Assembly (NCBI GenBank): GCA_030641185.1
Contig: DAOWHY010000015.1
Location: 1 to 33,190, forward strand
Direction: 5' to 3'
Length of the DNA stretch: 33,190 nt
From: Candidatus Moraniibacteriota bacterium
GTDB lineage: Bacteria > Patescibacteriota > Minisyncoccia > JAHIHE01 > JAGLIN01
Positions within the stretch are counted from its first letter, which is position 1; every line of letters starts with the position of its first letter. A program made the translations under genes and the position numbers. Below are positions 13,605 to 21,609 of this stretch, in pieces. The notes below the pieces were generated by a model that searched no databases, was not told where the DNA came from, and worked only from the letters and a program-made list of their open reading frames with translations.

Positions 13605-14057
13605 ATGCCTATAACAAAAGAAAGATTTAAAATAATCCCGGCTGTTTATCTAATTTTAAAAAAGGACGGAAAAATATTATTGTCGCGGCGATATAATACT
13701 GAACATGAAGACGGAAATTATAGTTTAGTTGCTGGACATCTTGAAGGAGATGAATCATTTCGACAGGCGATGATCAGAGAGGCCAAAGAAGAAGCTGATA
13801 TTACTTTGAATGCTAACAATCTAAAAGTTATACATATTACACACAAAAAGAAAGAGCCCGGCGGTGATTCTGAAAGAGTTGATATTTTTTTAAAAACAGA
13901 CAAATGGAAAGGTAAAATAAAAAATATGGAGCCAAATAAGTGTGATGACTTAAAGTGGTTTTTGATAGATGATTTGCCAGAAAATATAGTTTCTTATATT
14001 AGACACGCTTTAAAGCAGATTGAAAAAAATAAATTTTATAGCGAGTTGGGATTTTAG
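13605..14057 (+). CDS. Nudix hydrolase
   Basis: 150 residues with a complete Nudix box: G44, E50, then REAKEEADI at 58-66 (the usual pattern is G-x5-E-x7-R-E-U-x-E-E-x-G-U; the glycine near the end is aspartate). Before it are the typical strand IPAVYLILKKDGKILLSRR and the GNYSLVAGHLEGDE loop. These enzymes cleave nucleoside diphosphates linked to another moiety, often damaged dNTPs, with Mg2+. The substrate is not evident; the ADP-ribose pyrophosphatase SQPWPFPxS block is absent. It lies tightly upstream of the HAD gene (19 bases), so the two may be co-transcribed. Confidence 0.9.
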   Translation: MPITKERFKIIPAVYLILKKDGKILLSRRYNTEHEDGNYSLVAGHLEGDESFRQAMIREAKEEADITLNANNLKVIHITHKKKEPGGDSERVDIFLKTDKWKGKIKNMEPNKCDDLKWFLIDDLPENIVSYIRHALKQIEKNKFYSELGF

Positions 14058-14076
14058 ATTTTATTATTGAATAATT

Positions 14077-14697
14077 ATGATAAAAAATATTATTTTTGAT
14101 TGGTCAGGAACTTTGAGCGATGATTTGGTTTCTGTTTATACCGCAGTAATGGAAATCTTTAAAAAATTAGGATTAGAAGTTTTAACATTAGAAGAATTTA
14201 AAAAAGAATTTACTCTTCCTTATATGGAATTTTACAGAAAGTTTAAAAAAGATGTTGACAGGGAGGAACTTCAGAAATTATATGCTGAAGAGATTGAGTT
14301 AGTTGCTAAACCAAGACCGTTTTTAGAGGCAAAAGAAGTATTAGAATTTTTAAGACAGAAAGAAATTAAAATGATTTTACTGAGTGTTTATTTACAAAAG
14401 CAATTGGAAGAAGAAATAGAAAATTATAAATTCCAGAATTTTTTTGTTGATATAAATGGAAGCGTATATGATAAAACCAAAGTTGTCGCGGAGATAATGA
14501 GTAAAAATAATTTCAAATCAGATGAGACTATTTTTATTGGCGATATGACGCATGATATAGATGCCGGCAAAAAAGCGGGAGTAATAACAGTAGCAGTTTC
14601 TTATGGATATCAATCAAAAGAGAAATTACTTGAAAAAAATCCAGATTTTTTAATTGAAAATTTGGGAGAGTTAAAAAATGTTGTACTGTCAGTATAA
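14077..14697 (+). CDS. HAD-superfamily hydrolase (phosphoglycolate phosphatase-like)
   Basis: 206 residues with the HAD fold. Motif I is IIFDWSGTLSDD, giving the nucleophile D8; the second Asp that normally acts as general acid (DxD) is serine 10. Motif II is LLSVY (S102), motif III a lysine around K132-K134, and motif IV FIGDMTHDIDAG (D155, D159). A helical cap sits between motif I and II. Most relatives are small-molecule phosphatases. The serine in motif I suggests altered or weaker phosphatase chemistry, though some HAD families tolerate this change. It follows the Nudix gene closely; the pair may serve nucleotide or phosphate-ester clean-up. Confidence 0.85.
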   Translation: MIKNIIFDWSGTLSDDLVSVYTAVMEIFKKLGLEVLTLEEFKKEFTLPYMEFYRKFKKDVDREELQKLYAEEIELVAKPRPFLEAKEVLEFLRQKEIKMILLSVYLQKQLEEEIENYKFQNFFVDINGSVYDKTKVVAEIMSKNNFKSDETIFIGDMTHDIDAGKKAGVITVAVSYGYQSKEKLLEKNPDFLIENLGELKNVVLSV

Positions 14698-14709
14698 TAA
14701 TTGTCATTC

Positions 14710-14752
14710 CATTGTTAAATGAGCAATTGCTAAGTTGTTAAATATTTGTTAA
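14710..14752. repeat. AT-rich TTGTTAAATTGTT-type repeat, copy 2 (degenerate)
   Basis: It contains ATTGTTAAAT, GCAATTGCTAAGTTGTTAAA and TTGTTAA in the order seen in the other copies. It is preceded by TGTCATTCC, a fragment of the TGTCAT repeats. It fills the gap between the HAD and Fic genes. Confidence 0.45.
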
Positions 14753-14817
14753 TATAAAAGTATAAAATATATGTTAAACAAAACATTATTTCAACAAAAA
14801 AGTTAAATGTTAAAATT

Positions 14818-15978
14818 ATGGATGTTAAATTTGAACACTCAGATTTAAAACTTATTAATCCACCTTTTGAATCAAAACTAGCCGATCTTATTATTGAACT
14901 TGATTATTTGCGTAAAAAACCGCTTGGCGGAACAACTTATCCATCAACCTTTTTTCAGTTAAAGAAAATTTTTCACACTTTAGAAAGTATTGGATCTGCA
15001 CGGATTGAAGGCAATAGAACAACTATTGCTGAATTTATTGAAACAAAAATTGAAAAGAGAGAAACTAAAGATGAAAAAATTATTGAAATACAAAATATGG
15101 AAAAAGCCCTTGCTTTTATTGATGAAAATATTAACAAAACAATAATTAATAGAATATTTGTTAGTGAGCTCCATAAACAAGTCGTTAAAAATCTTACTCC
15201 TCCTCCAGATGGAGAAGGCAGTGAAAATCCAGGTTATTTTAGAAAAAAGAATGTGCGTATTACCAGATCAAATCATCTTCCGCCTGATATGTCCCAAGTG
15301 CCTGCCTATATGGATGAACTTTTTGCTTTTATAAACAAAGAGGATTCTTCAAAATACGATCTTCTTAAAACAGCTCTTGCTCATCATCGTTTTGCTTGGA
15401 CTCATCCTTTTGATAATGGCAACGGAAGAACAGTCAGACTGTTTACATATGCCATGTTGGTAAAACAGGGTTTTAATATCCATATTGGACGGATTATAAA
15501 TCCAACTGCTATTTTTTGCAATGATCGCGATAAATATTATAAATTTTTATCAAAAGCTGACACTGGGATACAAACTGATTTATTAAGTTGGTGCGAATAT
15601 GTTTTGGATGGTTTAAAAAATGAGATAGATAAAATAGATAAATTATTAGATTATAATTATTTATCTAAAAATATTCTATTACCAGCTATTAATTTTTCCC
15701 TAGAAAGAAAATTAATAACACCGCAAGAAGAAAAAATATTGAAAATTGTTATTAAAAAGCAAATTATTCAAGCAGGAGATATTAGAAGTATTTTTCCTGG
15801 CAAAATTCCCGCGGAAGTTTCACGAACAATAAGAAAATTAAAAAATAAAGATATGTTAACGCCAGAGAAAGAAAAGTCAAGAAAATATGTGTTGCATTTT
15901 GAAAATAATTATCTCTTAAGAGGTATTATAGAAATGTTGGATAAAAATAATTTTCTTCCAGTTTCTAAAGATGAATAA
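14818..15978 (+). CDS. Fic-family protein (AMPylase/Fido) with C-terminal winged helix
   Basis: 386 residues. The N-terminal Fic_N part carries the inhibitory alpha-helix motif SARIEG (S60, E64, G65), placing the protein in the class II Fic group, where this glutamate blocks ATP binding until relieved. The catalytic loop HPFDNGNGRTVR starts at H196 and keeps the catalytic histidine, the Mg-binding Asp and both Arg. Preceding it is the flap (NPGYFRKKNVRI). The last 90 residues look like a winged-helix domain (LTPEKEKSRKYVL). Fic enzymes transfer AMP from ATP to protein hydroxyls. No antitoxin gene is adjacent, consistent with the built-in inhibitor. The target is unknown. Confidence 0.92.
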   Translation: MDVKFEHSDLKLINPPFESKLADLIIELDYLRKKPLGGTTYPSTFFQLKKIFHTLESIGSARIEGNRTTIAEFIETKIEKRETKDEKIIEIQNMEKALAFIDENINKTIINRIFVSELHKQVVKNLTPPPDGEGSENPGYFRKKNVRITRSNHLPPDMSQVPAYMDELFAFINKEDSSKYDLLKTALAHHRFAWTHPFDNGNGRTVRLFTYAMLVKQGFNIHIGRIINPTAIFCNDRDKYYKFLSKADTGIQTDLLSWCEYVLDGLKNEIDKIDKLLDYNYLSKNILLPAINFSLERKLITPQEEKILKIVIKKQIIQAGDIRSIFPGKIPAEVSRTIRKLKNKDMLTPEKEKSRKYVLHFENNYLLRGIIEMLDKNNFLPVSKDE

Positions 15979-15997
15979 ATTCATAACGATTTAATCT

Positions 15998-16705
15998 ATG
16001 AAACTTGTTTTTGACATTGAAACAATCGGGGAGGATTTTGATACTCTTGATGGGACAACTCAAGGGGTTTTAACGCATTGGATTAAAAAAGATTCGTCAA
16101 ATGAAAAGGAATATCAGATAGCGCTGGAGGATTTGAAAAATGGTTTGGGATTTTCTCCTTTGACTGGCGAGATAGTCGCGATTGGGATTCTAGATTGTGA
16201 AAGTAATAAAGGCGCTGTTTATTATCAGTCGCCAGACAAAGAAGAGAAAGAATTTGAAGAAGAGGGAATTAAATTTAAAGCGATGCCGGAAAAAGAAATG
16301 CTGGAAAATTTTTGGAAAGTCGCGGAAAAATATCAGGATTTCATTGGTTTTAACAGTCGCGCTTTTGATGTTCCTTTTATGGTAGTTAGATCCGCAATTC
16401 ATAAAATTAAACCAAGCAAGAACTTGATGTCAAATAGATATTTAAATAGCCAAATTTATAACGCTAAGCATGTTGATTTGCTTGACCAATTAACTTTTTA
16501 CGGCGCGGTCTATCGAAGAAAAGGCGGACTGCATTTGTGGTGTCGGGCGTTTGGAATAAAAAGTCCCAAAGCGGACGGAGTGACTGGTGATGATGTTGGA
16601 AAGTTATTTAAAGAAAAGAAGTTTCTTGATATTGCCAAATATAATGTCGGTGATTTGCGAGCGACTAAAGAACTATATGAATATTGGGAGAAGTATATAA
16701 AATAA
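15998..16705 (+). CDS. PolB-type 3'-5' exonuclease (DEDD)
   Basis: 235 residues matching the 'predicted 3'-5' exonuclease related to PolB' family (DNA_pol_B_exo2). The Exo I motif is FDIET (D6, E8), Exo II is IGFNSRAFDVPF, and Exo III is YNVGDLRATKELY. These give the four acidic residues that hold two metal ions. The family proteins stand alone, without a polymerase domain, and are thought to work in DNA repair or RNA/DNA end trimming. The start has no strong ribosome binding site. It lies 20 bases after the Fic gene, in the same direction. Confidence 0.88.
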   Translation: MKLVFDIETIGEDFDTLDGTTQGVLTHWIKKDSSNEKEYQIALEDLKNGLGFSPLTGEIVAIGILDCESNKGAVYYQSPDKEEKEFEEEGIKFKAMPEKEMLENFWKVAEKYQDFIGFNSRAFDVPFMVVRSAIHKIKPSKNLMSNRYLNSQIYNAKHVDLLDQLTFYGAVYRRKGGLHLWCRAFGIKSPKADGVTGDDVGKLFKEKKFLDIAKYNVGDLRATKELYEYWEKYIK

Positions 16706-16731
16706 AAATTTTAATAAATTAATTCAAAATT

Positions 16732-17046
16732 ATGATTATCACAACAACAGATGAAATTCCAGGTAAAAAAATTATTGAGACAATAGGATTAGTTAAGGGA
16801 AATACCGCGAGAGCGAGAAATGTCGGACGCGATATTTTTGCCTTTGCGAAAAATATCGTCGGCGGAGAAGTTTTGGAATATACAAAACTCATTGCCGAAT
16901 CAAGAGAACAAGCGATAGATAGGATGAAGGAATCGGCGGAAAAAATGGGCGCGAACGCGATTGTTTGCTTAAGATTTTCCAGCACAACAATCAGCGGCGG
17001 AGTTTCAGAAGTTTTGGTGTATGGAACGGCGGTAAAAATTGAATAA
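16732..17046 (+). CDS. YbjQ-family protein (UPF0145)
   Basis: 104 residues, the usual length of the family. Typical features include the N-terminal strand ITTTDEIPGKKIIETIGLVKG, the central NVGRDIFAFAKNIVGGE and the helix AIDRMKESAEKMGANAIVCL, ending in VLVYGTAVKIE. Members form a pentameric ring of dodecin-like fold and are sometimes called heavy-metal-binding, though the function is not settled. It lies just downstream of the exonuclease and just upstream of two small genes, with normal spacing. Confidence 0.92.
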   Translation: MIITTTDEIPGKKIIETIGLVKGNTARARNVGRDIFAFAKNIVGGEVLEYTKLIAESREQAIDRMKESAEKMGANAIVCLRFSSTTISGGVSEVLVYGTAVKIE

Positions 17047-17064
17047 TTTAAAATAATAAAAACC

Positions 17065-17211
17065 ATGGAAGAAGAAATGCCAATTTTCGTAAAAATTATT
17101 TTGCTCATAGAAGCAGGGTTGTTTTTATTTTTACTTTTTGCTATTATTATAAAAATTGTGGAAAGAATAAAGGAATTAAAAAATGATAAATACAAAAATA
17201 TCAAAAAATGA
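17065..17211 (+). CDS. Single-pass membrane peptide, 48 aa
   Basis: ATG at 17065, 18 bases after the ybjQ-like stop. It has a short acidic start (MEEEMPIF), a hydrophobic helix (KIILLIEAGLFLFLLFAIII) and a basic amphipathic tail (KIVERIKELKNDKYKNIKK). It ends in TGA. The composition resembles small membrane proteins with a cytoplasmic helical tail. No family is recognised. Confidence 0.5.
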   Translation: MEEEMPIFVKIILLIEAGLFLFLLFAIIIKIVERIKELKNDKYKNIKK

Positions 17212-17240
17212 GATTGAATATTAAAGGGAGGTAAAAAATA

Positions 17241-17432
17241 ATGCAAGCATTTCATATAGATGATATTGTTGAGTTGATAGTTAAATGTCCGGGGCATGAA
17301 GAAAATGTTGTCCTTGTTGAAAAAGGTGAAGAAACAAGTGAAGAAGATCGCACATGCTATGGTAGATACAAAATAGTTTTGGTAAATGTAACGATAAGAA
17401 GAGAGATGATAAACAAACAAGACAAAAGTTGA
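17241..17432 (+). CDS. Hypothetical protein, 63 aa
   Basis: Preceded by a strong ribosome binding site (AAAGGGAGGT, 7 bases before ATG). The product starts MQAFHIDDIVELIVKCPGHE; it is soluble and has two cysteines (CPGHE and TCYGRY) and a compact beta-like pattern. The glycine and cysteine spacing suggests a small barrel, but there is no family I can name. The stop codon lies within the 5' arm of a terminator, so the gene is the last of its transcript. Confidence 0.65.
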   Translation: MQAFHIDDIVELIVKCPGHEENVVLVEKGEETSEEDRTCYGRYKIVLVNVTIRREMINKQDKS

Positions 17433-17458
17433 AATAAAAATCATCTTTTGTTTTTTTT
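17422..17458 (+). terminator. Rho-independent terminator before the secE operon
   Basis: An 11 bp stem with one mismatch (ACAAAAGTTGA with TCATCTTTTGT) and a run of eight T. Its 5' arm contains the end of the preceding gene. It isolates the secE-nusG transcript from upstream genes. Confidence 0.75.
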
Positions 17459-17485
17459 CGTCATTTTAATTTTCCTGCAATTCCC

Positions 17486-17514
17486 TTGACTTAAATTGAA
17501 AATACATATATGAT
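17486..17514 (+). promoter_or_regulatory. Promoter of the secE-nusG operon
   Basis: TTGACT (17486-17491) and TATGAT (17509-17514), spacing 17, each one mismatch from consensus. Transcription would begin near 17521, leaving a leader of about 85 bases before secE. Confidence 0.75.
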
Positions 17515-17541
17515 GTTAATATAATAAGAATAGATAAAAAT

Positions 17542-17554
17542 AGCCCGAGGGGCT
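17542..17554 (+). promoter_or_regulatory. Leader hairpin before secE
   Basis: AGCCC-GAG-GGGCT forms a short, stable GC-rich stem in an otherwise AT-rich leader and is followed by GTTTTA. It could be a weak attenuator or an RNA-stabilising hairpin in the transcript made from the upstream promoter. Confidence 0.35.
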
Positions 17555-17604
17555 GTTTTAAAAATCAGAAAATAAATCAGAAAATAAATTTTTTAGTTAA
17601 TAAA

Positions 17605-17796
17605 ATGAATGTTATTAAAAGCTCAAATAAGTATATTACTGAAGTAAAAACTGAAGCAAAAAAAATAAGTTGGCCAACCAAAAAAGTGACTGTTAGAGAT
17701 TCTGTTATAGTTGTGGCTATTAGTTTAGCGACCGCCGCGTTTTTAGGAGGCGTTGATTATTTGTTGTCATATTTAATTAAAGAATTTGTCGTTTAA
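17605..17796 (+). CDS. secE: Preprotein translocase subunit SecE
   Basis: 63 residues. The charged amphipathic helix (NKYITEVKTEAKKISWPTKK) contains the family hallmark WPT, and one transmembrane helix follows (SVIVVAISLATAAFLGGVDY). Single-helix SecE is usual outside Enterobacteria. It clamps SecY in the SecYEG channel for protein export. It is the first gene of the secE-nusG pair, with a promoter and leader directly upstream. Confidence 0.95.
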   Translation: MNVIKSSNKYITEVKTEAKKISWPTKKVTVRDSVIVVAISLATAAFLGGVDYLLSYLIKEFVV

Positions 17797-17802
17797 TAAA
17801 AT

Positions 17803-17882
17803 AAATTGTTAAATTGTTACATTGCTAAACTGTTATGCATAGCACAATTAATAAAGCAATTTAACAATTTAACAATTTAATA
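17803..17882. repeat. AT-rich TTGTTAAATTGTT-type repeat, copy 3 (inverted pair)
   Basis: A left arm starting AAATTGTTAAATTGTT and a right arm ending in GCAATTTAACAATTTAACAA are inverted copies, separated by about 30 bases. It fills the secE-nusG gap. The left part matches the copy at 13559 at about 30 of 34 positions. Confidence 0.7.
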
Positions 17883-17892
17883 ATATAGTTAT

Positions 17893-18438
17893 ATGCCAAA
17901 ACAAACAGCTGATTTTGGAAGAAACTGGTATGTTTTACATACTTATTCCGGATACGAAGATAATGTCTGCAGAAATTTAATGCAGAGAATTGAATCTATG
18001 GATATGGAAGATAAGATCTTCAGTGTTTTAGTCCCAAAAGAAAATAAGATAAAAATAAAAAACGGAAAGAGAAAAGTCGTGGAAGAAAGAATTTTCCCCG
18101 GCTATGTTTTGGTGGAAATGATCGTAACTGACGATTCATGGTATGTTGTTCGAAACACCCCGAATGTAACTGGTTTCATTGGTTCAGGAACCACTCCAAC
18201 TCCAATATCGGAAGATGAAATACGCGCGTTGAAAGCAAGAATGGGAGTTAAGGAGCCGAAATATAAAATTGATGTTTCTATCGGCGATATTGTAAAAATC
18301 AATGATGGACCATTTAAGGATTTTGATGGCAAGGTAGATGGTGTTGACGAAGAAAAAGGAAAAATAAAAGTTCTTGTTCAAATGTTCGGAAGAGAAACGC
18401 CATTAGAGTTGGATTTTTTGCAGATCAAAAAGATTTAG
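17893..18438 (+). CDS. nusG: Transcription termination/antitermination protein NusG
   Basis: 181 residues. The NGN domain starts WYVLHTYSGYEDNVCRNL and contains RIFPGYVLVEM and the NTPNVTGFIG motif that faces RNA polymerase. The C-terminal KOW domain (DIVKINDGPFKDFDGKVDGV, then QMFGRETPLELDFLQIKKI) binds S10 or Rho. Length is standard. In most bacteria rplK follows within 150 bases; here 249 bases and a palindromic repeat intervene. Confidence 0.97.
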   Translation: MPKQTADFGRNWYVLHTYSGYEDNVCRNLMQRIESMDMEDKIFSVLVPKENKIKIKNGKRKVVEERIFPGYVLVEMIVTDDSWYVVRNTPNVTGFIGSGTTPTPISEDEIRALKARMGVKEPKYKIDVSIGDIVKINDGPFKDFDGKVDGVDEEKGKIKVLVQMFGRETPLELDFLQIKKI

Positions 18439-18460
18439 TATTGTCATTTCTAAATTTAAG

Positions 18461-18662
18461 TGTCATCCTGAACTTGTTTCAGGATCTTCCAATTCTTACG
18501 ATAGTTTATCCTATAAATCATCAAACATTTTGACCGAAGCGAAAACATGATTACAATATAAAACAAAAAGACAGTTGTATCTACACTTTAGATGAAAGAT
18601 AATATTAAATAAGATAAATTAACCTAAAATATAAAAGATTCTGAAACAAGTTCAGAATGACA
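18461..18662. repeat. TGTCATCCTGAACTTG-type inverted repeat between nusG and rplK
   Basis: The 28-base arms (18461-18488 and 18635-18662) match in inverted orientation at 26 of 28 positions. The left arm contains CCTGAACTTGTTTCAGGAT, itself a palindrome. The 146-base centre is AT-rich, has no gene, and includes a plausible promoter. Confidence 0.85.
18530..18557 (+). promoter_or_regulatory. Possible promoter for rplK, inside the repeat
   Basis: TTGACC (18530-18535) and TACAAT (18552-18557) are 16 bases apart and each one base off consensus. Start codon of rplK is about 130 bases downstream; the intervening right arm of the repeat would sit in the mRNA leader. Confidence 0.4.
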
Positions 18663-18687
18663 ATGTTTATTACTAAATACTAAACTC

Positions 18688-19113
18688 ATGGCAAAAAAAA
18701 TTGAAAAAATAGTTAAGTTACAAATTCCCGCGGGGAAAGCTAATCCTGCTCCGCCAATTGGGCCAGCTCTGGGACAGGCGGGAATTAATATTCAGGAATT
18801 TTGCACTCGTTTTAATAACGAATCAAAAGATAAAATGGGAGATGTTATTCCTGTGGAGATTTCAGTTTATGAAGATAAGTCTTACAATTTTATAATGAAG
18901 ACCCCTCCCGCCGCGGAATTATTAAAAAAAGCGGCTGGAATTAAAAAGGGTTCTAAAGAACCGCAGAAAGATAAAGTTGGGAAGATTACAAAAAAGCAAT
19001 TACAAGAAATAGCGGAATTAAAAATGCAAGATTTAACCGCGAATGATGTTGAAGGCGCGATGAAGATTATCGCGGGAACGGCGAGACAGATGGGGGTAGA
19101 GATTAAAGAATAA
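18688..19113 (+). CDS. rplK: 50S ribosomal protein L11
   Basis: 141 residues, the standard length. The conserved N-terminal block (KLQIPAGKANPAPPIGPALG, then QAGINIQEFC) and the C-terminal rRNA-binding block ending GTARQMGVEIKE are both intact. L11 binds the GTPase centre of 23S rRNA together with L10/L12. Its last 69 bases have a diverged second copy at 21610-21678, beyond the next gene, so the gene's 3' end may be the product of recombination. L1 normally follows L11 directly; here two envelope genes come in between. Confidence 0.97.
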   Translation: MAKKIEKIVKLQIPAGKANPAPPIGPALGQAGINIQEFCTRFNNESKDKMGDVIPVEISVYEDKSYNFIMKTPPAAELLKKAAGIKKGSKEPQKDKVGKITKKQLQEIAELKMQDLTANDVEGAMKIIAGTARQMGVEIKE

Positions 19114-19145
19114 GAATTTATGTTTAATTTATTAATCAATTAATT

Positions 19146-19168
19146 AAAATCTTTTTAAAAAAGATTTT
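19146..19168 (+). terminator. Palindromic AT-rich hairpin after rplK
   Basis: AAAATCTTTTT and AAAAAGATTTT are perfect inverted copies one base apart. The short T-run after it makes it a weak terminator at best. It lies 32 bases after the rplK stop and 17 bases before the start of the inserted surface-protein gene. Confidence 0.45.
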
Positions 19169-19184
19169 AGAAAGGGACTAAAAA

Positions 19185-21608
19185 ATGAAAAAAAGTATTT
19201 ATCAAAAAAAGGGAAGTGTGATGTTTATTGCTTTTCTTCTTCTGTTGTCGTTAGTGTCTGGAGTTGAAGAATCTAAAGCCGTTGTTGATCAGAAAGTTTC
19301 TCCTTGCGATTCTTATGGAGATATAAATTTAGATGGCTATGTAACAGCGGCAGACTCGTCTTTGGCTGCTGATAATATTACGGGCAAAGTTTTTTTTGGA
19401 ACTTATGAAATAATTCTTGCTGATGTTAATTTTAATGGTCGTGTTGATATAGGCGATGTAGCCGCAATTGATTCTTTTGTTGCTGGCAGTATAACGACTT
19501 TTCCCGTATGTAGTAAAAGTATAAAAGTTATAAGCCCTAACGGCGGTCAGATCTTTGAAATAGGACAAGAAGTGGAAATTTCATTTACTAATTCATTAAC
19601 TGAAACAACTATTATCGCAATTACTGATAATTTAAAAACTACTTATGCCATAGGTTCAGCTAGCGGTAATTCTAATAATGCCATACAAAAAATGACTTGG
19701 AGCATTCCTTCAAATGTAGTTTTAGGGAATTATAAAATTTTGATAAAAGCGTTGCCTAGTTTTGGACATGTTATGGCTGGTCAGGATTATAGCGACAATT
19801 ATTTTCAAATTATTGGAAATAAAAAACCTCCTTGCGCTTCATATGGAGATTTAGATAATGACGGTTATGTGACAAATTTAGACGAGACTATGGCTGCTGA
19901 CGGTCTTAGCGGCAAGATAATTCTTAGCGAGTCTGAAGAAAGCCGTGCGGATGTCAATTATAATGGTCGTCTTGATATAGGAGATGTTGCGGCAATCGGT
20001 TCTTTTGCTACCTGTAATATTACAACTTTTCCTGTGTGCGCTACAAAATCAGTAAAAGTTATTAGTCCGAATGGCGGAGAGGTTGTTGATAACGAAAAAG
20101 AGATTTTATGGAGCACGAGTAATCTTGGCAGTGGAGTTTGTTCGATTTATTTGTATAATGCGATTGGCACTGAACAGGTAATAAAGACTATAATGCTTAA
20201 TCAACCTTCGTCTTATACCAGATACCAATGGAATTTAACAAGTGATTATACTGATGGAAAATATAAAATTAGCGTACAGTGTAGCGAGCACGGGAATTCC
20301 GCAGTTTATTCGGATAAGTCAGATAATTATTTTAGCATTATTAGGTCTGGTAAAGCTTCTGTGGATTTAATAGTAGAAAGTGTAAGAATTGATGAATATC
20401 ATAATACCATTGCAAAGATTAAAAATGTAGGCACAGTGGTTTATGACGCCTCTCTTTCTTATAATGACATATTTATTAATTGGAAAGATCTGACAAGCGG
20501 AAAAACTGGATCAATAAAGAATTATAGAATAGTAAATATTCCCGCGGGCGGCTCTGAGGAATTTATTATTACGAAAGATATTGTTGCCGAAGGAGAACAC
20601 AATCTTGAAATAACTGTTGATCCTGATAATGTTGTTATAGAATCTAACGAAAATAATAATGTAAGCAATCTTTCTGTTGTAATTTCTAGTAAAAAACTTC
20701 CAGATTTAGTAATAACAGGAATAGAAGTTAAAAAAGTAGTTGACCCGCATTTAGGCGAGGGTATTGATATCATTGCGCAAGTTAAAAATATAGGTGAAGG
20801 TTATTATATTTACGGTGATTCTAGGGTAGAAAAGTTTATAAGTTGGAGCGATTCAATTAGCGGCAAATCTGGCAGTATAGGAAATTATAAATTAATATCT
20901 ATTTTACCGGGAGAAACAAAAGAATATTCAATATATAGAACGGGGTTAGATCTTGAGTTTTATAATATTAGAATTATCGTAGATCCTGAAAATATTATTG
21001 AAGAATCTAATAATCAAAATAATACTTTCATTAAAAATAGCGCTATAAATAGTTGTCTAATAGATGGAACTCTAGTTAAGCTCCCTAATGATCCTAAAAT
21101 ATATGTAATAATAAATTGCAAGAGATATTGGGTTAAGACCGCGAAAGAATTTCAAAGAAGAGGATATAAATGGGAAAACATTAAAATTACAACTGATGAT
21201 GAATTAAACGCATTGCCAGAAGATTCTGGAAATGCTCAAGATATAAAAGAAGGAGCTATAATTAGAGCCAATGGCGATGTTGATATTTATATTGTAAAGT
21301 ATATAGGCAATAAAAAATTCAAAAGGCTTATTTTAAACCCTTCCGTATTCAGAAGTTATGGGCATCTAAGGTGGGAGGATGTCATAGGGGTAGAAAAAGA
21401 AACTGTAAATTCTTTTACGACTTCAAATTTAGTTCGCAACGCAAGAACCGGAAGAATATACAGATTAACCGCTAACGGAGATAACGGAATAAGAAGGCAC
21501 TTCAGAAGCATTAGCGTAATGCAAAGGCTAGGACACGATCTTGACGCTGTGTATGAAATAAATGAGACTGACGAGAGATCTTACGAACAAGGTGAGGATT
21601 TTAAATAG
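19185..21608 (+). CDS. Secreted dockerin/CARDB multi-domain surface protein
   Basis: 807 residues. A signal peptide (about 1-33, SVMFIAFLLLLSLVSGVEES) precedes two copies of a module: a dockerin-like pair of calcium loops (DINLDGYVTAAD and DVNFNGRVDIGD near 47-91; DLDNDGYVTNLD and DVNYNGRLDIGD near 222-267) followed by an Ig-like domain opening with ISPNGG (about 116-210 and 293-386). Then come two CARDB-type domains (about 392-500 and 505-620), each ending in a VDPxNxxxESNxxNN block. The last 180 residues contain YVIINCKRYWVK and related strands found at the end of Patescibacteria surface proteins. It is predicted to be a calcium-dependent adhesion or envelope protein. It lies inside the ribosomal protein operon and is followed immediately by a partial rplK copy. 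Codon use is not obviously foreign by eye. Confidence 0.85.
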   Translation: MKKSIYQKKGSVMFIAFLLLLSLVSGVEESKAVVDQKVSPCDSYGDINLDGYVTAADSSLAADNITGKVFFGTYEIILADVNFNGRVDIGDVAAIDSFVAGSITTFPVCSKSIKVISPNGGQIFEIGQEVEISFTNSLTETTIIAITDNLKTTYAIGSASGNSNNAIQKMTWSIPSNVVLGNYKILIKALPSFGHVMAGQDYSDNYFQIIGNKKPPCASYGDLDNDGYVTNLDETMAADGLSGKIILSESEESRADVNYNGRLDIGDVAAIGSFATCNITTFPVCATKSVKVISPNGGEVVDNEKEILWSTSNLGSGVCSIYLYNAIGTEQVIKTIMLNQPSSYTRYQWNLTSDYTDGKYKISVQCSEHGNSAVYSDKSDNYFSIIRSGKASVDLIVESVRIDEYHNTIAKIKNVGTVVYDASLSYNDIFINWKDLTSGKTGSIKNYRIVNIPAGGSEEFIITKDIVAEGEHNLEITVDPDNVVIESNENNNVSNLSVVISSKKLPDLVITGIEVKKVVDPHLGEGIDIIAQVKNIGEGYYIYGDSRVEKFISWSDSISGKSGSIGNYKLISILPGETKEYSIYRTGLDLEFYNIRIIVDPENIIEESNNQNNTFIKNSAINSCLIDGTLVKLPNDPKIYVIINCKRYWVKTAKEFQRRGYKWENIKITTDDELNALPEDSGNAQDIKEGAIIRANGDVDIYIVKYIGNKKFKRLILNPSVFRSYGHLRWEDVIGVEKETVNSFTTSNLVRNARTGRIYRLTANGDNGIRRHFRSISVMQRLGHDLDAVYEINETDERSYEQGEDFK

Positions 21609-21609
21609 T

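Noticed and set aside
15196..15240. In-frame insertion in the Fic gene (TPPPDGEGSENPG)
   Set aside because: Although the DNA shows a small CTCCA/TGGAG palindrome, similar Pro/Gly-rich segments occur before the pGxyR motif in many Fic proteins, so it is probably native.
16719..17444. Long minus-strand open frame (241 codons)
   Set aside because: It lies opposite the ybjQ-like gene, the 48-residue gene and the 63-residue gene, which have family similarity or ribosome binding sites; the predicted protein is low-complexity Phe/Ile/Ser-rich.
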